From the NCBI RefSeq assembly GCF_000280905.1, contig NZ_ALAP01000041.1, positions 62,001-126,000 on the forward strand: a stretch of 64,000 nucleotides of DNA. Reading direction: 5' to 3'. The notes under the pieces are model-generated. The model was not told where the DNA came from, ran no database searches, and worked only from the letters and a program-made list of their open reading frames with translations. Positions within the stretch are counted from its first letter, which is position 1, and every line of letters begins with the position of its first letter. The DNA is from Streptomyces sp. AA1529 (lineage in GTDB: Bacteria; Actinomycetota; Actinomycetes; Streptomycetales; Streptomycetaceae). The position numbers were made by a program, and so were the translations under genes. Shown one piece after another: positions 45,933 to 53,336 of this stretch.

Positions 45933-47164
45933 TGCTGACCCGCGCCACCGTCCTGAAGAACATCGCCTTCCTGGCGCTCGCCGCGCTCGTCCTCGGCGTC
46001 ATCGGAGTGCGCTACGCGGACGTGGGCCGGTACGTGGGCCTGCGCGACTACTTCACCGTCCGCGTCGAACTGGCTCGCACCGGCGGTCTCTACGAGCACG
46101 CCGACGTCACCTACCGCGGGGTCTCCGTAGGCCGGGTGGGCGACCTCGACCTGACCGACGGCGGGGTCTCCGCCGAGCTGAGGATCAGGAACTCGGCACC
46201 GAGGATCCCCGCCGGACTCACGGCGCATGTCGCCAACCTCTCCGCGGTCGGAGAGCAGTACCTCGACCTGCGGCCCGACACCGGCAAGGGCCCGTTCCTG
46301 CACGAGGGATCGGTCATCCCGCAGCCCGACACGACCGTGCCGGCACCGCCCACCAAGGTGCTGGCCAGCGTGGACAACCTGGTCGCCGCCCTGCCGCGCA
46401 GCTCCCTGCGCACCGTCGTCGACGAACTGGGCGAGACCTTCGAGGGGCGGGGCGACGACCTGGAGGTCCTGCTCGACACCGGCAGCGAGTTCCTGGACGC
46501 CGCCGACGCCGCGGCGCCCGAGACCACCGGACTCATCGTCGACTCCGCGACCGTGCTGCGCACCCAGCGCGAGGAGGGCCGCGCCCTGCGCGACTTCGCC
46601 GACGGCGCCGAGGAACTGCTCGGACAGCTCAAGAAGTCCGACCCCGACCTGCGCCGCCTCATCACCGCGACGCCGGGTGCCGCCACCCAGGTGACCGGCC
46701 TGCTGCGGGACCTCGACCCCAGCCTCAGCGTGCTGCTCGCCAACCTCACCACCACCGCCGAACTGACCGTCACCCGGGCGCGTGGCCTGGAGGAACTGCT
46801 CGTCAAGCTGCCCCGGGTGGCGGCCGCCGGTTCCACGGCCGTCACCCGCGACGGCGCGTCCTTCAGCATGGCCCTGGCCTTCTTCGACCCGCTGCCGTGC
46901 ACGGCGGGCTACGGCGACACCCCCTACCGGAGCGGGCTGGAGACGGGGAAGGCACCGCCCCTCAACGACCGTGCCCACTGCGCCTCCCCGCCCTCCAGCG
47001 GCAAGAACGTCCGGGGCTCGGCCAACGCACCCACCGGGGGGCCGCTGCCCGAACCGGCCCGGCCGGGTGCCTACGCCGCCGGCGCCGCCACCGCTCCCTT
47101 CGGCGACGGCGACGCGGGCCCCCGCGACATGGCCGGACTGCTCGGGCTGAAGGAGGAGCGATGA
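45932..47164 (+). CDS. MceF-like lipid-transport protein
   Basis: Sixth MCE protein, 410 residues. Anchor IAFLALAALVLGVIGVRYAD, MCE core ARTGGLYEHADVTYRGVSVG and AHVANLSAVGEQYLDLRP, then the helical region with AFFDPLPCTAGYGDTPYRSG near residue 320 and a Gly/Ala/Pro-rich end. It completes the A-F set, so one full hetero-hexamer can be built from this locus. TGATG junction with mceE; ATGA overlap with the first Mce-associated gene. Confidence 0.93.
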   Translation: MLTRATVLKNIAFLALAALVLGVIGVRYADVGRYVGLRDYFTVRVELARTGGLYEHADVTYRGVSVGRVGDLDLTDGGVSAELRIRNSAPRIPAGLTAHVANLSAVGEQYLDLRPDTGKGPFLHEGSVIPQPDTTVPAPPTKVLASVDNLVAALPRSSLRTVVDELGETFEGRGDDLEVLLDTGSEFLDAADAAAPETTGLIVDSATVLRTQREEGRALRDFADGAEELLGQLKKSDPDLRRLITATPGAATQVTGLLRDLDPSLSVLLANLTTTAELTVTRARGLEELLVKLPRVAAAGSTAVTRDGASFSMALAFFDPLPCTAGYGDTPYRSGLETGKAPPLNDRAHCASPPSSGKNVRGSANAPTGGPLPEPARPGAYAAGAATAPFGDGDAGPRDMAGLLGLKEER

Positions 47165-47961
47165 CGACCGAGGTGAGCGGAGGGGGGCCCGTCTCCGGTA
47201 CGGAACCGGGCCCCCGGGAGGAGCCCGGCGGCGAGCCCGCCGCAGAGGTCCGGACCGGGCCCGGGGAGAAGCCCGTCGCCGAGATGGCGCGCAGCACCGG
47301 GGAGGAGTCCAGCCGCGGCGCGTGCGCGGCCTCGGACGCGGCCCCGGACAAGGCAGCGGACACGCCCTCGGACGAGGCTTCGGAGACGCCACCGGACAAG
47401 GCCGAGGACGCAGTCGGGGACGGGACCGGCGAAGCGGCCCGTCCGGTCGGCCCCACCGGTCAGGGACCGGTCTGGCTGGCCGCGCTGCTGGTCGCGGCGC
47501 TGCTCTTCTGCGCGTTCTCCGGGTGGATCCACTGGCGGGCGCACACCGACGACGACCTCGCCTACTCCCGTGCCCGCGATCGGGCCCTGGCGGCCGGACG
47601 CGCCCATCTGGCCACCCTCAACTCGGTCGACGCCGCGCACATCGAGGCCGATCTGCGCGAGTGGCGCCGGGCCGTCACCGGCCCCCTGCAGGACGAGCTC
47701 CGCCGTTCGGAGAAGAAGAGCGCGAAGAGCCTGCGGGAGCGCGGCAGCACGGCCCGGGCCGAGGTCACCGACGCGGCTCTGACCGGTCTGGACGACACGG
47801 CGGGCACCGCGACGCTCATCGCGACCCTGCGGATCCGCACGGCCACCCGCTCCGGCACCCCCGCGACGGACCGCAAACGGATGCGGGCGGGGCTCGAACG
47901 GACCGAACAGGGCTGGAAGCTCACCTCGGTGACGCCGGTCGCGGTCGGGGAGGAGAGCTGA
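47161..47961 (+). CDS. Mce-associated membrane protein, type A
   Basis: Protein of 266 residues. An acidic, disordered N-terminus of about 100 residues rich in Glu, Asp, Pro and Ala is followed by one membrane helix (VWLAALLVAALLFCAFSGWI) and an extracytoplasmic Mas-type domain, LAYSRARDRALAAGRAHLAT and DLREWRRAVTGPLQDELRRS, ending GLERTEQGWKLTSVTPV. The extracytoplasmic part matches the protein at 48621, giving an A and A' pair. ATGA overlap with mceF. Mas proteins are thought to stabilise or couple the Mce complex. Confidence 0.88.
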   Translation: MTTEVSGGGPVSGTEPGPREEPGGEPAAEVRTGPGEKPVAEMARSTGEESSRGACAASDAAPDKAADTPSDEASETPPDKAEDAVGDGTGEAARPVGPTGQGPVWLAALLVAALLFCAFSGWIHWRAHTDDDLAYSRARDRALAAGRAHLATLNSVDAAHIEADLREWRRAVTGPLQDELRRSEKKSAKSLRERGSTARAEVTDAALTGLDDTAGTATLIATLRIRTATRSGTPATDRKRMRAGLERTEQGWKLTSVTPVAVGEES

Positions 47962-47962
47962 G

Positions 47963-48553
47963 GTGCGCTGGAGACGTGGGGCGGGGGAGAGCCCCGGGAC
48001 AGGGCGCCGGGCATCCGCGCTCCGGGCGGTCGCCTGGCTGCCGGACCTGTTGACCCGGCGCCGGGCCCGCTGGTGCGCGGTGGTGGTGCTCGTCGCGGCA
48101 CTCGCCGCCGGGACCGGACTCCTGGTGCGGGCGGCCGAGCTGACGGGCGGTCCGGCGGCACGGAACGCGGCCCTCACCGACCGGGCGGCGACCAGCAGGG
48201 TCTCCGGCGAGGTTCAGGACGCGCTCGCCCGGATCTTCTCCTACACCCCCGAGGACCTGTCAGGGACGGAGAAGGCGGCCGACCAGGTGCTGGCGGGGAA
48301 GGCGGCGCGACAGTACGAGTCGCTGTTCGGCCAGGTCAGAAAGCGCGCGGGAAAGCAGAAGCTGACCCTCGCCACCCGGGTGGTGAGCGTGGGGGTGACC
48401 CGGCTGCACGGTGACCGCGCCCACCTCCTCGTCTTCCTCGACCAGACCACCCACCGCGCGGGCCGTGACCCGGCGCACGCCGGCGCCCAGCTCTCCGTCT
48501 CGGCCCGGCGGCAGCACGGCGACTGGCGGATCGTCGGCATCACGGCGCGCTGA
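47963..48553 (+). CDS. Mce-associated membrane protein, type B
   Basis: Protein of 196 residues with one membrane helix (WCAVVVLVAALAAGTGLLV) and an extracytoplasmic Mas-like domain: SGEVQDALARIFSYTPEDLS, KAARQYESLFGQVRKRAGKQ, LTLATRVVSVGVTRLHGDRA and a final DWRIVGITAR. It is paralogous to the protein at 49227 (shared GEV...FSY...D..L...AVEQ, GDRA, WRI). GTG at 47963 follows ggggaggag and comes one base after the previous stop. Confidence 0.87.
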   Translation: MRWRRGAGESPGTGRRASALRAVAWLPDLLTRRRARWCAVVVLVAALAAGTGLLVRAAELTGGPAARNAALTDRAATSRVSGEVQDALARIFSYTPEDLSGTEKAADQVLAGKAARQYESLFGQVRKRAGKQKLTLATRVVSVGVTRLHGDRAHLLVFLDQTTHRAGRDPAHAGAQLSVSARRQHGDWRIVGITAR

Positions 48554-48620
48554 GACCGGACCGCGGGATCACGCAGCACCCCGGCAGCAGGGAAACGGGA
48601 AGAGGGAAGAGAGGCGAGAC

Positions 48621-49205
48621 GTGGCAGAGGCGACACGGGCGGAGGGGGAGGGGCGGCGCACCCGGTGGTCCCCGGCGGGCGGTCCGGTGCGGGTGGCGGC
48701 CGTGGCCCTGATGGTGGTGGCACTGTGCTGTGCGGCCTGGACGGGCTTCTCCTGGTACGGCGCCGCGCACGACGACACGCTCGACTACGCCGCCACGCGC
48801 GACGAGGTGCGCGCTGCGGGCGAACAGGCGGTGCAGAACCTCAACACGCTCGACCACCGCAAGCTGGAGAGCGGGCTCGACTCCTGGGAGCAGTCGACCA
48901 CCGGCGAGCTGCGTGGCCAGCTCAAGAAGGGCCGCGAGGAGTTCGAGAAGCAGATCCGCGAGGCCAGGACCGTCACCTCGGCCCGCATCCTCTCCAGCGC
49001 CGTGGCGGAGCTGGACGAGCGCGCGGGACGGGCCGGAATGCTGATCGCCGTCCGCACCACGGTCAAGGCACCCGACGAGAAGCCGGCCATCAAGCAGACC
49101 CGGATGCGGGGCGAGCTCACCCGCACCGGCGAGGGGTGGAAGCTCAGCGCCCTCGAACAGGTGCCGGTCGGCTACACCGCCGCCGAACCGGACGAGAGCG
49201 ACTGA
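48621..49205 (+). CDS. Mce-associated membrane protein, type A'
   Basis: Protein of 194 residues, paralogue of the extracytoplasmic half of the protein at 47161: DYAATRDEVRAAGEQAVQNL, SGLDSWEQSTTGELRGQLKK, then SAVAELDERAGRAGMLIAVR and a final LTRTGEGWKLSALEQVPVGY. One membrane helix (VAAVALMVVALCCAAWTGFS). It lacks the long acidic N-terminus of its partner. GTG at 48621 follows gagaggcgag. Separated from the preceding gene by 67 bases. Confidence 0.87.
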   Translation: MAEATRAEGEGRRTRWSPAGGPVRVAAVALMVVALCCAAWTGFSWYGAAHDDTLDYAATRDEVRAAGEQAVQNLNTLDHRKLESGLDSWEQSTTGELRGQLKKGREEFEKQIREARTVTSARILSSAVAELDERAGRAGMLIAVRTTVKAPDEKPAIKQTRMRGELTRTGEGWKLSALEQVPVGYTAAEPDESD

Positions 49206-49226
49206 CCGCAGAGCCGGAGGAATCCC

Positions 49227-50339
49227 ATGTCGACCACCCGCCACCTCGTCAACCGCAGACGCCGCATCGAGGCCCGGCCGCGCCCCGAGGCGGAGCGCTC
49301 CGCCCCCGCGGCAGCCGGACGCGCCGGAACGCCGGACGCGCCGGACCGCGACGCCGGCGGCGCGCAGCCCGGCCCCGGGCCCGCCGCGGGGGAAGAACAG
49401 CAGCCGGTCCCGGAGCCCGGCTCCGGATCCGCCCGCACCGACGCCGGGAACGGCGCCCGGACCGCCTCCGGGGCCGGCGCCAAGTCCGGTGCCCGGTCCG
49501 GTGCGAAGTCCGGCCGGAAGCCGTCCGGTGCCGGGGCCGGAAGCAGCTCCGTCGCCCGCGTTTCCGTCCGGCCGGGGCGCAGGGCGCGGACCGGGCCGTC
49601 CGGCGCCGCGGCCGCCGCCGAGGACGCGGAGCGCAAGCGCACCCCGCGTGGCCGGTTTCCCGCTGCCATCCTCTCGCGGCTCGCGCGGGCTCCCCGTACG
49701 CTTCCGGCGGTCTGCGCGGTGTTGACCCTGGTCTTCGGCGGCTTCGCCGGCTGGGCGGCGAGCGAGGCCCGCGAACTGCGGGACACCGCCTCGGCCCGCA
49801 ACTCCGCACTCGCCGACGCGGCCCGCACCAGCGAGGTCAAGGGCGAGGTCACCAGCGCGGTCAACGCGCTCTTCTCCTACGACCACGCGCATCCGGAGAA
49901 GAACGAGCGCGCGGCCGACCGGCTGCTGACCGGACGCGCTGTCGAACAGCACCGTGCGCTCCTGGCCCGTGTCCGGGCACAGGACCGGGCGCAGAAGCTG
50001 GTCCTGACGACGACGGTCACCGACAGCGCGGTCACCGAGCTGGAGGGCGACCGCGCCCGGGTGCTCCTCTTCGCCGACCAGCACAGCGCCCGCACCGCGG
50101 GGAAGGCCGGCTCGGCGGACGGTTCGAAAGGCACGTCCGGAGGCGAATCGAAGTCCAAGGACGGGGCCGGGGCCCAGGACAAGTCCAAGGACGGGGACAA
50201 GGCCAAGGACGGGGCCAAGGCCCAGGACAAGGACAAGGCCGAGGACGGGAACGCCACCTACGCGGGGGCGATGCTCGCCGTCAACGCCGTGCGCGAGGAC
50301 GGCGCGTGGCGGATCGCCGCGATCGACACCCTCGACTGA
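49227..50339 (+). CDS. Mce-associated membrane protein, type B', with Lys/Asp repeat insert
   Basis: Protein of 370 residues, paralogue of the protein at 47963. A basic then Ala/Gly/Ser-rich N-terminus of about 140 residues precedes one membrane helix (PAVCAVLTLVFGGFAGWAAS) and the Mas-like domain (KGEVTSAVNALFSYDHAHPE, then LTTTVTDSAVTELEGDRARV and a final DGAWRIAAIDTLD). Between the two last conserved blocks lies a low-complexity insert of about 60 residues with repeated KDGAKAQDK- and KSKDGD-like units, coded by caaggacggggccaag-like tandem DNA. ATG at 49227. Last Mas gene before the transglycosylase. Confidence 0.85.
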   Translation: MSTTRHLVNRRRRIEARPRPEAERSAPAAAGRAGTPDAPDRDAGGAQPGPGPAAGEEQQPVPEPGSGSARTDAGNGARTASGAGAKSGARSGAKSGRKPSGAGAGSSSVARVSVRPGRRARTGPSGAAAAAEDAERKRTPRGRFPAAILSRLARAPRTLPAVCAVLTLVFGGFAGWAASEARELRDTASARNSALADAARTSEVKGEVTSAVNALFSYDHAHPEKNERAADRLLTGRAVEQHRALLARVRAQDRAQKLVLTTTVTDSAVTELEGDRARVLLFADQHSARTAGKAGSADGSKGTSGGESKSKDGAGAQDKSKDGDKAKDGAKAQDKDKAEDGNATYAGAMLAVNAVREDGAWRIAAIDTLD

Positions 50340-50411
50340 CCGGCTCGGGCTCCGGGCCCGCACCGGACCCGCCCGGCATCGGCCGGCACGCACCGGGAGG
50401 AGAGCGAGCAG

Positions 50412-51704
50412 ATGACGCAGCAGGAGGGAATCCGCGCCCGCCGGGGCGGCCGTCACACCGCCGCCGGTGTCCGGAGCGCTCCGGACACCGGCGGCGGCAG
50501 GCGCGTCCGGCTGCGCCGTCGCGCGGCGGGCACCGCGCTCGCCGCGCTGGCGGTCGCCGCGCTGACGGCCTCCCAGGCACCCGGCGCTGTCGGCCCCCCG
50601 GAGGCCCGGGAACCGTGGAAGCCGGTGCGCACGGGCACCCCGTATCCGGAGGGCGCCGCCGACGACGGCTCGTACCATGTCGAACTCCCGCCCCTGGCGC
50701 GTCCCGACGGCGTCGGGTCCGCCCGCACCCCCGGCCTGCGGTCCAGGGCCGAGGCCGAATCCGGCATACCGGCGACGGTGCTGCGCGCCTACCGGAACGC
50801 CGAGCGGCGGCTGCGCGTCCAGGCCCCCGGATGCGGACTGCGCTGGGAACTGCTGGCGGCGCTGGGGAAGGTGGAGTCCGGGCAGGCGCGGGGCGGCGAT
50901 CTGCGGTCCGACGGCACCACCCGCCGGCCGATCCTGGGCCCGGTGCTGGACGGCGACGGGTTCGCGCGCATCACGGACACCGACGGCGGTGCCTGGGACG
51001 GTGACACGCGGTTCGACCGGGCGGTCGGCCCGATGCAGTTCATCCCCGGGACCTGGCGCAGCTGGGGCGCGGACGGCAACGGCGACGGCAGGAAGGACCC
51101 GCACAACATCCACGACGCGGCGCTGGCCGCGGGCCGCTACCTGTGCGCCGGGGACCGGGACCTGACCGGCTCCGCCCAACTGCGCGCGGCCGTCCTGAGC
51201 TACAACCACTCGGACGCCTATCTGCGCACCGTGCTCGCCTGGTTCGACTTCTACCGCAAGGGCGCCCACGCCGTGCCGGACGGCGAGGGCGTGCTGCCGA
51301 CCAGTCCGGGCGCGGGCGGCGCGGACAGGGCGAAGGACGGGAGCGGTGGGAAGGACAGGAGGCACAAGAGCAACAGGAGCGACAAGAACGACAAGAACGA
51401 CAAGAACAAGGAGAAGGGCAGGGGCGGCGCCACGCCGGGCCGCGGGAACCCCGGCTCCGGGACCCCCGGCGGCGGTGGCGGTGCGGAACCCGGCGGCGGA
51501 CCGAGCCCTCGCCCCACCGGTTCCGCTTCCGGCTCCCCCGACCCGGACGACTCCGGGACTCCGGGGGGTGGTTCCGGCGAGTCGCCGGGCTGCCCGCAGG
51601 ATTCCGGATCGCCGCCGCCCGGCCCGACGAAGTCCCCGTCACCGTCGCCCACACCGACTCCGACCGGTACCGGCGCGCCCTGTGGGAGCGGAGCGGGCGG
51701 CTGA
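50412..51704 (+). CDS. Lytic murein transglycosylase at the end of the mce operon
   Basis: Peptidoglycan lyase of 430 residues (MltB/SLT_2-like). The N-terminal signal/anchor is RRRAAGTALAALAVAALTAS. The catalytic domain has LLAALGKVESGQARGGDLRS with Glu155 as acid/base, RFDRAVGPMQFIPGTWRSWG, PHNIHDAALAAGRYLC and VLSYNHSDAYLRTVLAWFDF. The C-terminal 110 residues are low complexity: Lys/Asn/Asp-rich, then Gly/Pro-rich, as in cell-wall-spanning linkers. It follows the last Mas gene by 72 bases on the same strand and is followed by two strong terminators, so it closes the operon. Local wall opening for the envelope-spanning transporter is an attractive role. Confidence 0.9.
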   Translation: MTQQEGIRARRGGRHTAAGVRSAPDTGGGRRVRLRRRAAGTALAALAVAALTASQAPGAVGPPEAREPWKPVRTGTPYPEGAADDGSYHVELPPLARPDGVGSARTPGLRSRAEAESGIPATVLRAYRNAERRLRVQAPGCGLRWELLAALGKVESGQARGGDLRSDGTTRRPILGPVLDGDGFARITDTDGGAWDGDTRFDRAVGPMQFIPGTWRSWGADGNGDGRKDPHNIHDAALAAGRYLCAGDRDLTGSAQLRAAVLSYNHSDAYLRTVLAWFDFYRKGAHAVPDGEGVLPTSPGAGGADRAKDGSGGKDRRHKSNRSDKNDKNDKNKEKGRGGATPGRGNPGSGTPGGGGGAEPGGGPSPRPTGSASGSPDPDDSGTPGGGSGESPGCPQDSGSPPPGPTKSPSPSPTPTPTGTGAPCGSGAGG

Positions 51705-51774
51705 CCCGGGGAGTTCCGCGGGAGAGCGGGGGACCCGCTGACCGGAGCGCTTCCCCGGGGCTCCGGACGCTGAT

Positions 51775-51808
51775 GCCGCCCGCGGGCCCTCCACCGGCCG
51801 CGGGCGGC
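51775..51808 (+). terminator. Hairpin terminator after the mce operon
   Basis: gccgcccgcgg pairs perfectly with ccgcgggcggc (11 bp) around a 12-base loop, about 70 bases after the transglycosylase stop. Confidence 0.75.
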
Positions 51809-51826
51809 TGACCAGCGGTGGTGCGG

Positions 51827-51855
51827 CCCGGGCGTCGGACGGGACGACGCCCGGG
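51827..51855. terminator. Second hairpin, shared with the convergent CDF gene
   Basis: cccgggcgtc and gacgcccggg pair perfectly (10 bp) around nine bases. With the previous hairpin it isolates the mce operon from the convergent CDF gene. Confidence 0.75.
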
Positions 51856-51928
51856 ACTTCCTCCGGAGTGCCCTGCCCCTGCACTGCCCGGCAGGGCCGA
51901 ACGGCCCCTCCCGGTCCGCCGGGTGCCC

Positions 51929-52993
51929 TCAGCCGAGGTGCACCGGGCCGTGCGGGGTCTCGCAGTGGCCCGCAGCCGACCCCGCCGGGGTGCGGCCGCC
52001 GCTCTCGGCCGACCGGTCCGCGTGGTCGATCTGCAGCGTGGTGTGGGTCAGTCCGTGCCGGTCGGCCAGCATCCGGTCCAGGGCGCGGCGGACGCGGTGG
52101 CAGTCGCCGCCCGGCTCCACCAGGACGTGGGCCGACAGCGCGGGTTCGCCCGAGGTGATCGTCCAGATGTGCAGGTCGTGCACCTCGGTGACCGCGTCGG
52201 TCGCGGCCAGTTCGGCACCGACCTCGTCCGGGTCGAGCCCGACCGGCGCGGCTTCGAGGAAGATGCGGCCGGAGTCGCGCAGCAGTCCCCAGCCCGCCTT
52301 CAGCATCAATCCGGTGACCAGCAGCGTGGCCAGCGCGTCGGCTCGTGCGAACCCGGTGGTCAGGACGACCAGACCGGCCACGGCGGTGCCGATGAAGGCG
52401 AACAGGTCGTTGAGGATGTGCTGGTAGGCGCCCTCGATGTTGAGCGAGGAGCGGTTCGCCCGGGACAGGCACCAGGTGGCCAGCAGATTGACCGCGATGC
52501 CCACCAGTGCCGTGCTCAGCACCATCCAGCCCGTCACCTCGGGCGGATCGATCAGCCTGCGTACGGCCTCGTATCCGAGCCAGAGGGCGGCCAGTATCAG
52601 CGTGAGCCCGTTGGCGTGGGCCGAGAGGATCTCCGCGCGCTTGAGTCCGAAGGTGAAGCCACCGCGGGCGGGCCGCGCCGACAGCCGCATCGCCACCAGT
52701 GCCAGCACGATCGAGAACGCGTCGGTCAGCATGTGCGCCGCGTCCGACAGCAGGGCCAGCGAGCCCGCCAGCACCGCGACGGCCGTCTCGACGACGATGA
52801 AGAAGATGATCAGCGCCAGCGCCGCCGAGAGCCAGCGCCGGTCGGCCCCGGCCGAGACCCCGTGTGTGTGCCCCGCGTGGCCGTGCTCCGGTCCGTTTCC
52901 CCGCCCGGGTCCCTGACCCGGTTCCCGCTCGTGCCCGTGGCCGGGCTTCCCGTGTCCGTGCTCGTCTCTCGCGCCCACGTCGGTCCTCCCCAT
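51929..52993 (-). CDS. Cation diffusion facilitator (zinc/cobalt exporter)
   Basis: CDF antiporter of 354 residues that exports divalent metal. A His-rich N-terminus (DEHGHGKPGHGHEREPG, then EHGHAGHTHGV) precedes six membrane helices; the transport-site motif LLSDAAHMLTDAFSIVLAL (helix 2) and HILNDLFAFIGTAVAGLVV (helix 5) carry the H-X3-D/D-X3 type metal ligands of the zinc-specific branch. The C-terminal cytoplasmic domain VTEVHDLHIWTITSGEPALS is typical. ATG at 52993 follows gaggg; longer in-frame starts exist but carry no conserved sequence. A palindrome over a TTGACA hexamer upstream suggests metal-responsive repression. Confidence 0.92.
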   Translation of the reverse strand: MGRTDVGARDEHGHGKPGHGHEREPGQGPGRGNGPEHGHAGHTHGVSAGADRRWLSAALALIIFFIVVETAVAVLAGSLALLSDAAHMLTDAFSIVLALVAMRLSARPARGGFTFGLKRAEILSAHANGLTLILAALWLGYEAVRRLIDPPEVTGWMVLSTALVGIAVNLLATWCLSRANRSSLNIEGAYQHILNDLFAFIGTAVAGLVVLTTGFARADALATLLVTGLMLKAGWGLLRDSGRIFLEAAPVGLDPDEVGAELAATDAVTEVHDLHIWTITSGEPALSAHVLVEPGGDCHRVRRALDRMLADRHGLTHTTLQIDHADRSAESGGRTPAGSAAGHCETPHGPVHLG

Positions 52994-53336
52994 CGCTGCC
53001 CTCGGCGACCCGCGGACGTGCTGCGCGCACCGTCGGCCGGCGCCGTCGCGCCCCCGGGTCCACAGGCAGTGAAACCCACCCCGTGGTGTGGCTGCAAAGA
53101 CTGCACCGGTGACCGTTGTCAATACCGATAACACCGCTGTGACCTGCGACTTCTTCATGAATTCCGTTGTCGCTCCGACCCGGGGCCGAGCGCGGGCCAT
53201 GGACCGCGGGCGCTCGGCGGCCCGTCCTGCATCGTGATGACTTCACCCGGATTCCCGCGTCCGTGTGCCGCCGGATCTGAGAAGCTGGCCGCAACCGGCG
53301 ATCGACAAAGAGCGATATGGGCGGTGTGAGTCGTAG
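52994..53336. other. Divergent promoter region of CDF and glycosidase genes
   Basis: About 340 bases. The CDF-proximal half contains the candidate operator at 53115-53132. The glycosidase-proximal end (53300-53336, atcgacaaagagcgatatgg) is AT-richer and should hold that gene's promoter. I looked for a CebR box (TGGGAGCGCTCCCA) as expected of cellobiose genes and did not find one. Confidence 0.5.
53115..53132. promoter_or_regulatory. Imperfect palindrome over a TTGACA hexamer, candidate metal-sensor operator
   Basis: gttgtcaataccgataac is palindromic in 12 of 18 positions, and all mismatches are purine-purine or pyrimidine-pyrimidine transitions. On the minus strand it contains TTGACA, a good -35 for the CDF gene about 125 bases downstream. 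It does not match the Streptomyces Zur box. Confidence 0.35.
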
